Shown here: positions 16,803 to 26,138 of the stretch, one piece after another
How the letters are laid out: every line of letters starts with the position of its first letter
How positions within the stretch are numbered: the first letter of the stretch is position 1
Source of the DNA: Ignavibacteria bacterium
GTDB lineage: Bacteria > Bacteroidota > Ignavibacteria > Ignavibacteriales > Melioribacteraceae
Direction: 5' to 3'
Length of the DNA stretch: 64,000 nucleotides
Assembly (NCBI GenBank): GCA_009773205.1
Contig: WPAE01000016.1
Location: 16,302 to 80,301, forward strand
Program-made: the position numbers and the translations under genes
The notes under the pieces: model-generated
What the model was told of the DNA's origin: nothing
Seen by the model: only the letters and a program-made list of their open reading frames with translations
The model's database searches: none

Positions 16803-17063
16803 ATGGAAAAGTTATTTGCTGTTAATTATAAGCTTAGATATGTAGAAACAAGTGACTGGGGAGCCGAATACATAAAAGCCGAAAATAAAAATCAAGCTCT
16901 TGCAGTTTTTGCTAAATTGAAGAAGATAAAAACAAACAAGTTCAAGAATGCCAATAAGTGGGAATGGGAAGAAGGTGTTTGGACTGGAGAAATTCACAGT
17001 ATAAACGTAGTTAAGACAATAACATGTTCTCATTGTAATGGCGCTGGAATTATTCATTTATAG
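16803..17063 (+). CDS. Small protein of unknown function inside the R-M module
   Basis: An 86-residue protein starting 13 bp after the methyltransferase stop and ending 9 bp before the nuclease start, so it is part of the module. It has an alpha/beta-looking N-terminal region rich in Lys and Trp (YVETSDWGAEYIKAENK, NKWEWEEGVWTGEI) and ends with TCSHCNGAGIIHL, a CXXCXGXG half zinc motif of the DnaJ type. No classical controller-protein (C protein) helix-turn-helix is seen. I do not recognise the family. Possible roles are regulation or assistance of the nuclease, without evidence for either. Confidence 0.75.
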   Translation: MEKLFAVNYKLRYVETSDWGAEYIKAENKNQALAVFAKLKKIKTNKFKNANKWEWEEGVWTGEIHSINVVKTITCSHCNGAGIIHL

Positions 17064-17071
17064 GAAATAGT

Positions 17072-17854
17072 ATGGCATTAACTAAAGAGCAAAGGGAAAA
17101 AATAAAGGTTCTTCTCGTCAGAAAAATTGAGAATAAACTCAAGAAGTATGGAAGAGAAACATCAGCCATGCCATTCTTAGCAAGATTGATTCAAGATAAT
17201 GAGAAAATCGCTTCTTATTCTTTCTTACATTCAATGGCAACAACGCTTGGTATGTCAATATATGAAGAGGTTTCCGTAATATTATGTCAACCATATACCA
17301 CTGAAGTGTTTAGAAATTATGGAATTGGAGGTGTGATTTCTAAATCTCAAAAAATTGTCATAAATAGTATTGTAAATGATTTAATTAACACTAAAGGTCC
17401 CAGCTCAATTTCAAGAGAGATTGAACATATTCTGAAAGCATCTTCATCCGGTGGAACTTTTCAAAAATCAGGAAATATAGCGGGCTTATATTTTCTTAAA
17501 AATGGTATTGAGCATTATTTTGAAATAAAAACCGTGAAGCCCAATAATGATGTTTTTGAAAAAAGTAAATCTAAATTGCTAGAATGGGTCGCAAGAAAAA
17601 GGAAAAATATTAAAGTATTTCTAGTATTTCCTTATAACCCATATCATCCAGAACCATACTCACGATTTACTGAAAATGGATTAATGGATTATGGTAATGA
17701 TTTCTTAGTCGGTAAAGATTACTGGAATTATATTGGAGGGAAAAATACTTTTCCACAATTACTTGAAGTGTTTGACGAAGTTGGGAAAGAATTCAAAGCA
17801 AGACTTCGTAAAAAATTCAAAGAAATTGCAAAACAAAAAATTGATAGCTATTAG
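17072..17854 (+). CDS. TdeIII-family type II restriction endonuclease
   Basis: A 260-residue protein with the conserved blocks of the TdeIII restriction enzyme family: SREIEHILKASSSGGTF, GIEHYFEIKTVKPNND and FLVFPYNPYHPEPYSRFT. The PD-(D/E)XK core is visible as E116/E118 in the helix before the strand and E151-I-K153 in YFEIKTVK. TdeIII itself cuts GGNCC; this one probably recognises the same or a related site, but specificity must be tested. It is the last gene of the module M-(86 aa)-R on the plus strand, directly followed by queF after 140 bp. Confidence 0.85.
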   Translation: MALTKEQREKIKVLLVRKIENKLKKYGRETSAMPFLARLIQDNEKIASYSFLHSMATTLGMSIYEEVSVILCQPYTTEVFRNYGIGGVISKSQKIVINSIVNDLINTKGPSSISREIEHILKASSSGGTFQKSGNIAGLYFLKNGIEHYFEIKTVKPNNDVFEKSKSKLLEWVARKRKNIKVFLVFPYNPYHPEPYSRFTENGLMDYGNDFLVGKDYWNYIGGKNTFPQLLEVFDEVGKEFKARLRKKFKEIAKQKIDSY

Positions 17855-17994
17855 TATTATGGAACCACGGCTCATCATGAACATAAAAGAAATTATATAC
17901 CGCGAATTCAAAGTTGATCATGGATAATTACCTTTCACCTTGCTTCCACATTTTTGCTCCAAAGAATTTTTTTTAATTAATTTAGGTAAAGTAT

Positions 17995-18351
17995 ATGCAA
18001 GATAAAACTAAAATATTAGTTACGTTCCCAAATCCAAATCCGGGAAGAGATTACACAATTATTCATTACGCGCCGGAGTTCACTTCTGTTTGTCCTGTTA
18101 CCGGTCAGCCGGATTACGCTACAATTATACTTGAATATGTTGCTGATAAAATTTGCGTAGAATTAAAATCTTACAAGTTCTACTTGCAGTCTTACCGAAA
18201 TGATGGGATCTACTTTGAAGCAGTTACAAACAAAATTGCCAACGATTTAATTAAAGTAATGAAACCGCGTTATTTAAAGATTACGGCTAAATTTAACACG
18301 CGCGGCGGAATTTCTTCGGATGTAATTGTTGAGCACAAAAAAAGAAAATGA
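17995..18351 (+). CDS. queF: NADPH-dependent preQ0 reductase QueF
   Basis: A 118-residue unimodular QueF with the active-site cysteine in EFTSVCPVTGQPDYA, the Asp of that motif (C35/D42 region), and the QueF-specific ELKSYKFYLQSYRNDGIYFE block, followed by FNTRGGISSDVIVEHKK. It reduces the nitrile of preQ0 to preQ1 with NADPH, the step after QueC. Length fits the short Bacillus type. The start ATG has a weak purine-rich site upstream. Confidence 0.95.
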   Translation: MQDKTKILVTFPNPNPGRDYTIIHYAPEFTSVCPVTGQPDYATIILEYVADKICVELKSYKFYLQSYRNDGIYFEAVTNKIANDLIKVMKPRYLKITAKFNTRGGISSDVIVEHKKRK

Positions 18352-18357
18352 GGTCAT

Positions 18358-18480
18358 CTCAAAAGTCCAATTGTCATTTCGAGCTTGCCCCATATTTGCT
18401 GGGCGTGGTCGAGAAAAGAAAATTTTCGCTGCATTCACACTTCTACTTTACTCAGTGTGACGCTGAAAATAACTTTTGAG
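18358..18480. repeat. 123-bp inverted-repeat element
   Basis: CTCAAAAGT at 18358-18366 and its exact inverse ACTTTTGAG at 18472-18480 bracket a non-coding sequence that contains TTGTCATTTCGAGC, a GC-rich loop and a second internal inverted pair (ATTCACAC near 18432 with GTGTGA near 18455). It starts 6 bp after the queF stop. GTCATTTCGAG-type words are common in Bacteroidota intergenic repeats. No open frame. Confidence 0.5.
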
Positions 18481-18548
18481 GTAGCCGATCAACAAATTTT
18501 AACTGACGAATTTCAATGAACTTCTTAAGTGATTAAAAAGGAGAGACT

Positions 18549-19866
18549 ATGGCAAAGATTATAAAACACAGTTGGGCTGAACCATACAAAATTAAAATGG
18601 TTGAGCCGATAAAAGTTACAGACCGTCCTTACAGAGAAAAAGCGGCTAAAGAAGCCGGCTACAATACATTCTTATTAAAAAGCGAAGATGTTTACATAGA
18701 CCTACTTACAGACAGCGGCACAAATGCAATGAGCGATTATCAATGGGCTGGTTTAATGATGGGCGATGAAGCTTACGCCGGGAGCAAAAATTTCTATGCT
18801 CTTTGGGATAATGTAAAGAAGTATTACGGAATGCCATACTTTGTTCCAACGCATCAGGGGCGCGCTGCCGAACACATGATTTCTAAAATTATGATTAAGC
18901 CGGGCGATTACATTCCCGGCAACATGTACTTTACAACTACCCGCGTTCATCAAGAATTAGCCGGCGGAACTTTTGTTGATGTAATTATTGATGAAGCACA
19001 CGATGCAAAAAACACTCATCCTTTCAAAGGAAACATTGATCCAAACAAATTAGAAGCGCTCATCCATAAAGTTGGCGCAAAGAAAATTCCTTACGTATGT
19101 ATGGCTGGTCCGGTAAACATGGCTGGCGGGCAGCCTTTTTCTATGGCTAACCTAAAAGAAATTTCTGCACTTACTAAAAAATATGGAATCAAACTTTGGT
19201 TCGACGCAACACGCGCAACTGAAAACGCATATTTTATCCAACAAAAAGAAAAAGGTTACGAAAAGAAAACAGTTGCTCAGCTTCTAAAAGAAATATGTTC
19301 TTACTTTGATGGAATTTGGGTAAGCGCAAAGAAAGATGGTTTTATAGCAACAAGAAACAAAAAAGTTTTTGAAGAAGCTCGCAACATGGTTGTTATTTAC
19401 GAAGGACTTCATAGCTATGGAGGTTTAGCCGGACGCGATATGGAAGCTATGGCTCGCGGAATTGAAGAAATGGTTAAGCCGGAAAACATTAGTATGCGCG
19501 TTAAGCAGGTTGAGTATTGCGGCAAGCAGCTTGAAAGCTACGGTATTCCGTTGGTTAAACCATACGGCGGACACGCAATTTTTCTTGATGCAAAACAATT
19601 TTTGTCTCACTTAAAACAAGATTTATTTCCTGCACAATCGCTAGCTTCAGAAATTTATGAAGACAGCGGCGTGCGTGGAATGGAACGCGGTTTGGTTTCT
19701 TCCGGGCGCGATCCTAAAACCGGCGAGCAGCGCTATCCTAAACTTGAACTCGTTCGTTTAACTTTTCCCAGAAGTTTACGACAAGAGAAAGAAAATTAAA
19801 GGATTGAAGATGGTTTACGAGCCGAAGTATTTGAGATTCTTCCAAGCACGTTTTGTAAAGCTATAA
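18549..19866 (+). pseudogene. Tyrosine phenol-lyase/tryptophanase-family gene with two deletions
   Basis: The product matches tyrosine phenol-lyase closely: AGYNTFLLKSEDVYIDLLTD, MGDEAYAGSKNFY, PTHQGRAAEH, GNMYFTTTRVHQE and the PLP lysine in SAKKDG (K262). Two lesions are visible. After KKDG (about 19340) the conserved LVNIGG segment is missing, an in-frame loss of about 18 bases. Near 19770, after RLTFPR, about 50-60 bases are missing with a frame change; the reading frame then ends at 19799 with 416 residues. The lost C-terminus is still readable in another frame as VYDKRKKIKGLKMVYEPKYL then RFFQARFVKL, ending 19866. Intact enzymes have about 456 residues, and this C-terminus carries active-site phenylalanines, so the encoded protein is probably inactive. 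Start ATG 18549 follows a GGAGAG site. Confidence 0.8.
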
Positions 19867-19898
19867 TCGCTTACTCACTTTATTATTCTTATCTTCGC

Positions 19899-19931
19899 AG
19901 AGCCGGACATCTAATTTGTTAGTCCGGCTCT
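19899..19931 (+). terminator. Hairpin terminator after the phenol-lyase gene
   Basis: AGAGCCGGAC (19899-19908) pairs with GTCCGGCTCT (19922-19931) over a 13-base loop and is followed by ACTTTATGTTTTA, a weak T-rich tail. It separates the broken lyase gene from glnD and could attenuate read-through into glnD. Confidence 0.65.
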
Positions 19932-19971
19932 ACTTTATGTTTTATTCACAACAAGAAAGAACTTATTTTTT

Positions 19972-22527
19972 ATGTCGCCGCTCAAATTAAAAGAAAATTT
20001 TCTTCTGGATAGAGATAAGCTCTTTCGTGATTTCGAATTAATTAAAGATCCATTTAAATTTTCTGTTAGTTGGAGTCTGCTTGTTGAAGAATATATTTTT
20101 CGTGTATTAAGCGGAGTGAAATTAGATTGCGCGGTAGCTTCTGTTGGAAGTTTTAGCAGAAGAGAGCTTTCACCCTTTTCCGATATTGATTTGATGTTCA
20201 TATTTGAAAACGTGAATGGTAATGAAAAACTTATACAAAACTGCGTTACAAATCTTTGGGATTCTGGGATAGAGGTCTCGCATACTATTCGTGAGTTTTC
20301 AGACATTTCAAAATTTTTAGCAGAAGACCTTGAAGCATTCACTCAATTTTTTGACACACGCTTTATAATTGGAAATGATAAGCTGTATAAAAAATGGAAC
20401 AAGGCAGTTACTTCTTCATTGAATACAGAAGTAAAAAAGAACCTAATAGAAGAATATTTTTTTGATATACGTGAGCGTTATAAAAAGTATGGCGATTCTG
20501 CAAAAGTTCTTGAGCCAAATGTGAAATATACTGCCGGCGGTTTGCGCGATTTACAAGTTATCGAATGGATGTATTGTTTAAAGAACGAAACTCTGTTAAC
20601 TGTTCAAGAAGAGATTACACAATCGGAGCACTTCTTTCACATTCTAAAATCAGATAAGCTGCTAGCAGTTCGTGCTGTTGTAAGACTTAGCGAAGCCTAC
20701 AAAATGGTCTTGAATGCACGCAATCTTCTTCACCTTATTTCCAACCATAAAAACGATAGATTCGAGTTTGAGTACCAAGAAAAAGCTGCAATTCTTCTTG
20801 GTTACTCTGCAGGCAATTGGCATTCTTACATGAAGAAGTATTTCGAATCAACTAACATCATCAAACGTTTTTGCAGAACAATGCGTAAACGATTTGAAGA
20901 AGAAATTACTCCGCCCGTAAGCGATTACCTTACAATTGTGCTTGATGATGATTTTGTTCTTAAGAACAGAAATGTTTGTCTCGCAAGAGAAATTAAACTT
21001 GGCATGAGCGGGATTCTGCGTGCTTTTTATTACCGTGGGTTACAGAATGCTCGCTTTGAAGAAAATCTTCGCTCACAAATTATTGAAGAAGTGTATGATC
21101 TTGAAGAATACCGTATCCACGAGAATAAGTCTTCTGTTTTCTTCCGCGAGATTTTAAAACTTCCTAGAAATGTTGGCGCACTGTTAATTCTTATGGACGA
21201 GTTGGGAGTTTTAGCTGCATTTTTACCAGAGTTCAAAGACTTGGCAGGATTTTTTCAGCCTGGTGTTTATCATTGTTACACAGCAGACGAGCATACACTA
21301 ATTGCACTTGCAAATCTTGAAAAACTTAGCGAAGAAGCTTCTATTTTGGGAAAACTTTTTCAAAGTGTACGTGAAAGAGATATTTTGTTTCTTGCTGTTT
21401 TATTCCATGACATAGCTAAACCGATTAGTGTTTCCGGGCACGAGATAATTGGCAGCGAAATTGCAAACTCTGTAATGGAACGGCTTGGTTATTCTTCTGA
21501 AGAAATCGAGACTGTTCAGTTTTTGGTTCATCATCATTTAACTATGGAACAAATAGCTTTCCGCAGAAACCTTAACGATCCTTCAACCCTTGATAATTTT
21601 GCTCAACTCTTCCCTTCATCGGAACATCTCGATCTTCTTTACTTAGTAACTTATGCGGATCTTTCCGCTGTTTCTCCAGCAGTATGGACACAATGGAAAA
21701 GTGATTTACTGTTTGAGCTTTATAGAAAAACAAAAACGATGTTAGAAGAACGAGTTAGCGGGCAAGAGATGCTCTCAGGCAATCTCAAAGAAATTTTGAA
21801 CGGCTCTGAAGTTTATTGGGAAGACAACATTAAAGATCATATCGAATCTATTGATGATCTTGGTTACTTACATCATTTCTCAGTCGAAGAAATTAATCAG
21901 CACATAGAGGAAATAGAAAAAGGTTTACATGTATCTGTGTTTTTCAAAGAAGATGAAACATTTACGAACATTACAGTAATTACTCGCGATAGAGATGCGC
22001 TGCTTTCGAGATTATGTGGAGCGCTTGCAATAAACGATCTGAACATTCACGATGCAAAAATCTTTACACGCAAAGATGGTATTGTGATAGATAGTTTTAA
22101 TGTAACAGATTTTAGAACTGGAAATAAAGCAGAAACAGAACGTAACAAAAAGATTTCTCACGATTTGGAATTAGCAGTACAGAATGAACTTCAGATTACT
22201 AAAGAGTTTAACAATATTAAATCCAAATGGTGGCGTATTGAAAACAAACTATTTAAGCGCAAAGGGAAAGTCAAAATTAAGTTTGAAAAACATGACCGTT
22301 ATACAATAGTAGATGTTTTTTCTCCCGATAGACTTGGGCTGCTTTATCAAATAACTAAAAAAATAAACGAGCTTGGCTTATCAATTTACTTTGCAAAAAT
22401 TTCTACTAAAGGCGATGATATAATTGATGCATTTTATATTCTGGACCGTTACAGAAAAAAAGTACCAGCAAATCAGTACGAGCTTATTACTCACGAACTA
22501 ACACAAACAATTGAAGAAATGTTATAG
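19972..22527 (+). CDS. glnD: [Protein-PII] uridylyltransferase/uridylyl-removing enzyme GlnD
   Basis: An 851-residue protein with the full GlnD order: nucleotidyltransferase with GSFSRRELSPFSDIDLMF (residues 59-76, metal Asp 71 and 73), helical region with GGLRDLQ, HD hydrolase domain with FHDIAKP near 480 and HHHLTMEQIAFRR, and two C-terminal ACT domains (about 655-730 and 765-850). GlnD adds UMP to PII when glutamine is low and removes it when glutamine is high, setting glutamine synthetase activity. No PII gene is in the window. glnA lies 1.6 kb downstream on the other strand, and murI follows after 8 bp. Confidence 0.93.
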   Translation: MSPLKLKENFLLDRDKLFRDFELIKDPFKFSVSWSLLVEEYIFRVLSGVKLDCAVASVGSFSRRELSPFSDIDLMFIFENVNGNEKLIQNCVTNLWDSGIEVSHTIREFSDISKFLAEDLEAFTQFFDTRFIIGNDKLYKKWNKAVTSSLNTEVKKNLIEEYFFDIRERYKKYGDSAKVLEPNVKYTAGGLRDLQVIEWMYCLKNETLLTVQEEITQSEHFFHILKSDKLLAVRAVVRLSEAYKMVLNARNLLHLISNHKNDRFEFEYQEKAAILLGYSAGNWHSYMKKYFESTNIIKRFCRTMRKRFEEEITPPVSDYLTIVLDDDFVLKNRNVCLAREIKLGMSGILRAFYYRGLQNARFEENLRSQIIEEVYDLEEYRIHENKSSVFFREILKLPRNVGALLILMDELGVLAAFLPEFKDLAGFFQPGVYHCYTADEHTLIALANLEKLSEEASILGKLFQSVRERDILFLAVLFHDIAKPISVSGHEIIGSEIANSVMERLGYSSEEIETVQFLVHHHLTMEQIAFRRNLNDPSTLDNFAQLFPSSEHLDLLYLVTYADLSAVSPAVWTQWKSDLLFELYRKTKTMLEERVSGQEMLSGNLKEILNGSEVYWEDNIKDHIESIDDLGYLHHFSVEEINQHIEEIEKGLHVSVFFKEDETFTNITVITRDRDALLSRLCGALAINDLNIHDAKIFTRKDGIVIDSFNVTDFRTGNKAETERNKKISHDLELAVQNELQITKEFNNIKSKWWRIENKLFKRKGKVKIKFEKHDRYTIVDVFSPDRLGLLYQITKKINELGLSIYFAKISTKGDDIIDAFYILDRYRKKVPANQYELITHELTQTIEEML

Positions 22528-22535
22528 GTGTAAAA

Positions 22536-23366
22536 TTGAATTTCATGAACAAAACAAATCCAATCGGTTTTTTTGATTCTGGTATTGGAGGCTTAACTGT
22601 AGTAAAAGCAGTTACAAGTTTATTGCCAAACGAAAACATTGTTTACTTTGGAGATACTGCACGCGTTCCTTACGGCTCTAAATCAAACGATACAGTTATT
22701 GAATATTCCATTCAAGCTGCAAATTTTTTATTGAGAAAGAACATAAAACTTTTGGTAGTCGCTTGTAATACGGCTTCTTCGGTTGCGCTTACAGAGCTTC
22801 GTAAATTTTTAACTGTGCCGGTAATTGGAATGATTGAACCAGGCGCTAAAATGGCTTTAAGTGACTCCAAGAACAAACATATTGGTGTTATTGGAACGCG
22901 AGCTACTATAAACAACAAAGCTTATGCTTATGAACTAAAAAAACTTAACCCGAAAGTGAAAGTTTTTGAGCAAGCGTGCCCGCTCTTTGTCCCTCTTGCC
23001 GAAGAAGGATGGCTGGACCATAAAGCAACAGAGTTGATTGCCAAAACTTATCTATCTGAAATGAAAGAACTTAAAATTGACAGCTTAATTTTAGGCTGCA
23101 CGCATTACCCAATTCTGAAAGAAGTAATTCAAAAAGTAGTTGGCAAAAGTGTTAAACTTGTTGATAGCGGTTCACCTGCAGCGAGATTAGTAGAAGATTA
23201 CTTAAACGGAAGAGGGTTAAGAAATCAATCTGTGCATCACGGGCAGAGCGAGTTTTACGTAAGCGACTTGCCGGCAAAGTTTAGAGAAGTAGCAGAAATA
23301 TTTTTAGGAAAGAAAATAGCGCACTTGCATAAAGTTGAATTAGAAGAACTTACCAACGAAAGATGA
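22536..23366 (+). CDS. murI: Glutamate racemase MurI
   Basis: A 276-residue protein with IGFFDSGIGGLTVVKAV, YFGDTARVPYGSKS, the first catalytic Cys in VVACNTASSVA and the second in LGCTHYPIL. It interconverts L- and D-glutamate for peptidoglycan. TTG 22536 is used here because AGGTG at 22526-22530 sits at good spacing; ATG 22545 is the alternative and would shorten the protein by three residues. It starts 8 bp after glnD and is probably cotranscribed with it. Confidence 0.95.
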   Translation: MNFMNKTNPIGFFDSGIGGLTVVKAVTSLLPNENIVYFGDTARVPYGSKSNDTVIEYSIQAANFLLRKNIKLLVVACNTASSVALTELRKFLTVPVIGMIEPGAKMALSDSKNKHIGVIGTRATINNKAYAYELKKLNPKVKVFEQACPLFVPLAEEGWLDHKATELIAKTYLSEMKELKIDSLILGCTHYPILKEVIQKVVGKSVKLVDSGSPAARLVEDYLNGRGLRNQSVHHGQSEFYVSDLPAKFREVAEIFLGKKIAHLHKVELEELTNER

Positions 23367-23418
23367 GTGTAGAGTGAAGAACGTAGAACGAAGAGTTTAA
23401 ACTTCGTTCTTAGCTCTT
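23367..23418. repeat. Dispersed repeat R3 copy, palindromic
   Basis: GAGTGAAGAACGTAGAACGA (near 23370-23389) shares words with the copy ahead of the methyltransferase. It continues into a partly palindromic stretch (AACGAAGAGTTTAAACTTCGTT), lying between the convergent murI and Nudix genes. Confidence 0.5.
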
Positions 23419-23420
23419 CG

Positions 23421-23951
23421 TTATATTCTCAATCTGTACATCTGAATGCCACAAATAGTTTTTGCATCGCAAATTTCGTTAGTGCGGATTTTTTCATCAA
23501 TCTCATTAAGCGTTAACTCAACTAATTCAATTCCTTCTTCACCTTCTTCTCTTGCATGATCTCCAAATACTAATCCATTTGCTAAATAAATATGCAAGAC
23601 CTCATTACAGAATCCGGAAGTTGTAATTATTTCTCCCAAACGAGAAATGTTAGAAGCAGAATAACCTGTTTCTTCTTTTAGTTCTCGTGAAGCGCAAATT
23701 TGCGGTTCTTCGCCTTTATCCAATTTACCTGCCGGCAGTTCGAACAATACTTTTTTATGAGGCCAGCGGAATTGCTTAATCAAAACAATCGTGCCATCAT
23801 CTTTTACCGGAACAATAACAGCGCCGCCGGGATGAATTACTGTTTCGCGGCAGACAGTTTTTTCTTTCCCCTCAAATTTTACTTCATCAACTCTTATATC
23901 AACTACTTTTCCTTTAAATGGAGTTTCGCTTTTTAGTATTTCGTAATTCAC
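23421..23951 (-). CDS. Nudix hydrolase, ADP-ribose pyrophosphatase type
   Basis: A 176-residue protein with the Nudix box GKLDKGEEPQICASRELKEE followed by TGYSA, preceded by LIKQFRWPHKKVLFELPAG, the arrangement of NudF-like ADP-ribose pyrophosphatases. These split ADP-ribose to AMP and ribose 5-phosphate. The box deviates slightly (ICASRELKEETG for the usual AARREL), with all glutamates kept. Convergent with murI. Confidence 0.87.
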   Translation of the reverse strand: MNYEILKSETPFKGKVVDIRVDEVKFEGKEKTVCRETVIHPGGAVIVPVKDDGTIVLIKQFRWPHKKVLFELPAGKLDKGEEPQICASRELKEETGYSASNISRLGEIITTSGFCNEVLHIYLANGLVFGDHAREEGEEGIELVELTLNEIDEKIRTNEICDAKTICGIQMYRLRI

Positions 23952-24023
23952 AAAGTACCTTTTCTTGAAAACTAACTACACAAATTTAAGCCCAAATAGT
24001 GCTAAAGAAAAATTTGGTAAATA

Positions 24024-24047
24024 AAAGGCGAGCTAACACTCGCCTTT
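24024..24047 (-). terminator. Terminator of glnA
   Basis: AAAGGCGAG (24024-24032) pairs with CTCGCCTTT (24039-24047) over a 6-base loop. On the minus strand it is followed by TTTTATTT, 39 bp beyond the glnA stop. Confidence 0.8.
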
Positions 24048-24085
24048 CCTAAAAGCTAATTGCTAACACCTAAATTCTTAACAAC

Positions 24086-25510
24086 TTAAACATCAAAATA
24101 CTGCTCAAACTCAAAAGGAGTTGGGCGCAAAGCTGCAGGTTTAACTTCTTTTGCAGTTTTGTAGTTAATCCAAGTGTTGATTACATCTTCGGTAAACACT
24201 CCGCCTTTAAGCAAGAACTCATGATCATCAGCTAAAGCTTTAAGAGCATGCCCAAGAGACTCAGGAGTAGATGGAACATCTTTCAGTTCCTCAGGAGACA
24301 TATCATAAATATCTTTATCAAGTGGTTCTCCTGGTTCAATTCTGTTTTGAATGCCATCAAGTCCAGCCATTAAAACAGCGGAGAATGCAAGGTAAGGATT
24401 TGCAGAAGGATCGGGGCATCGGAACTCGATACGTTTTGCTTTAGGAGAGTTACCAAAAGGAATTCTGATTGATGCGCTTCTATTGTTAGATGAATAAGCC
24501 AAGTTAACAGGCGCTTCAAATCCAGGAACTAAACGCTTGTAAGAATTTGTAGTTGGGTTTGTAATAGCCAATAATGCCGGTGCGTGTTTAAGAAGTCCGC
24601 CAATAAAGTATAACGCCATTTCGCTTAATCCGGCATATGCGCCTCCTGCAAAAAGAGGTTTATCTTTTAACCACAAACTAACGTGAACATGCATACCGCT
24701 TCCGTTATCGCCAAAAATTGGTTTGGGCATATAGGTTACAGTTTTACCGTTTGCTTTAGCTGTGTTTTTTACTACATACTTAAACATCAACAATTGATCG
24801 GCAGCTTTTAGAAGAGGCGCAAACTTCATATCAATTTCGCATTGACCGCCGCTTGCTACTTCGTGATGCTGAGCTTCTACTTCGATACCAAGGCTTTCAA
24901 GATTAAGAACCATATCATTTCTTAAATCCATCAGAGAATCTGTTGGCGGAACAGGGAAGTAACCTTCCTTAAACCGCGGTTTGTAACCAAGGTTTGGGTT
25001 TTCATCACGACCGCTGTTCCATTTGCCCTCGATGGAATCAAGCGAATAGAAAGCAAAGTTTGGACCGCTGTCGAAACGAACATCATCGAATACGAAAAAT
25101 TCGGCTTCAGGACCAAAATATGCAACGTCTGCAAGTCCTGTAGATTTTAAGTAAGCATCAGCTTTTTGAGCAATGTTACGCGGGCAGCGGCTGTACTTCT
25201 CTTTTGTGGCTGGTTCATAAACATCGCATATTAAAGAAATTGTTGGAGCCTTTATAAATGGATCTAAAAACATTGTATTTGGATCCGGAATGAGCAGCAT
25301 ATCGCTTTCATTTATTGCTTTCCAACCGCGGATTGATGAGCCATCGAACCCGTAACCGTTTTCAAAAGAATTTTCGCCGAATTGGCTAACCGGTACTGTA
25401 AAATGCTGCCACTGTCCCGGAAAATCCATAAACTTAAAATCAACGAACTGAATTTTGTTTGCTTTAACGTACAATAATATATCCCCAACAGTAGAAGTAG
25501 ATTTACCCAT
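24086..25510 (-). CDS. glnA: Glutamine synthetase type I
   Basis: A 474-residue GS I with [17 protein letters not shown], the beta-grasp N-terminal domain, [62 protein letters not shown] and NRSASIRIP. It makes glutamine from glutamate, ammonia and ATP as a dodecamer. The segment [11 protein letters not shown] at 398-408 keeps the tyrosine (Y402) that is adenylylated by GlnE in enterobacteria, so covalent control is possible, though no glnE is in the window. It starts 5 bp after an lrp-type regulator gene, forming lrp-glnA. Confidence 0.96.
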   Translation of the reverse strand: MGKSTSTVGDILLYVKANKIQFVDFKFMDFPGQWQHFTVPVSQFGENSFENGYGFDGSSIRGWKAINESDMLLIPDPNTMFLDPFIKAPTISLICDVYEPATKEKYSRCPRNIAQKADAYLKSTGLADVAYFGPEAEFFVFDDVRFDSGPNFAFYSLDSIEGKWNSGRDENPNLGYKPRFKEGYFPVPPTDSLMDLRNDMVLNLESLGIEVEAQHHEVASGGQCEIDMKFAPLLKAADQLLMFKYVVKNTAKANGKTVTYMPKPIFGDNGSGMHVHVSLWLKDKPLFAGGAYAGLSEMALYFIGGLLKHAPALLAITNPTTNSYKRLVPGFEAPVNLAYSSNNRSASIRIPFGNSPKAKRIEFRCPDPSANPYLAFSAVLMAGLDGIQNRIEPGEPLDKDIYDMSPEELKDVPSTPESLGHALKALADDHEFLLKGGVFTEDVINTWINYKTAKEVKPAALRPTPFEFEQYFDV

Positions 25511-25515
25511 TTTTT

Positions 25516-25977
25516 TTACTCCTTTTTAAATTGAATGTTTAAACTTGTCGTCTCTTTTATGGTAGAAAGAACATAACTAGTAACAGTTTTAGTTACACCA
25601 TGCCAAGATTGAATTTTAGAAAGCAATGCTTCTAAATCTTTTGTTTCTTTAACTACAACTTTTAGAATGTGAGAACCTTCGCCAAGAATTGAATGGCATT
25701 CCAGAATTTCGCCTGTTTTACGAACCTGCTCGGCAAATTTTTCATAACTTTTTGAAGATTCCATTACTACAAGCACAAATGCCATAATATCATAATGAAA
25801 AATTTGTCTGTTTAGCTTTGCGTAATAACCTTGAATAACTCCTCGGTCTTCAAGCTTATTTAGTCTTTCGCTGAGCGAAGGAACTGATAAACCTACAATT
25901 TCGGCTAACTCGTTTCGTTTCATTCTGCCGTTCTCTTGTAGCTTTTTCAGCACGGTAATATCTAAGTCATCCAACAT
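25516..25977 (-). CDS. Lrp/AsnC-family transcriptional regulator
   Basis: From ATG 25977 the product has 153 residues: [20 protein letters not shown], the winged helix DNA-binding domain with [20 protein letters not shown], and a C-terminal RAM ligand-binding domain ([12 protein letters not shown] ... [12 protein letters not shown]). The frame is open up to 26073 but the extra 32 residues do not resemble the family. It is immediately upstream of glnA and probably controls it in response to an amino acid, by analogy with Lrp; this is inference from position. Confidence 0.9.
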   Translation of the reverse strand: MLDDLDITVLKKLQENGRMKRNELAEIVGLSVPSLSERLNKLEDRGVIQGYYAKLNRQIFHYDIMAFVLVVMESSKSYEKFAEQVRKTGEILECHSILGEGSHILKVVVKETKDLEALLSKIQSWHGVTKTVTSYVLSTIKETTSLNIQFKKE

Positions 25978-26106
25978 AATAACACTTATTTTATTAGGAA
26001 AAACATTATTCTTGACTGAAAATATAAGGTCGTGATTTCTTAATAGCAAATTTTCGGCAAGAATAAATAACATTTTGTGTAATTATTAATGGATTGATTG
26101 AATTTG

Positions 26107-26114
26107 TATCTTTA
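26107..26114 (+). promoter_or_regulatory. -7 promoter box (TATCTTTA) of the M28 peptidase gene
   Basis: TATCTTTA is close to the TAnnTTTG box and lies 25 bp before the start codon, with AAGGTGAG as ribosome site at 26129-26136. Confidence 0.4.
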
Positions 26115-26138
26115 CCGCATATTATTAAAAGGTGAGAA

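Noticed and set aside
14456..18351. 7-deazaguanine DNA modification (Dpd-like) system
   Set aside because: queC and queF are ordinary queuosine genes and no transglycosylase-like dpdA or other dpd gene lies near; the module between them is a standard type II R-M.
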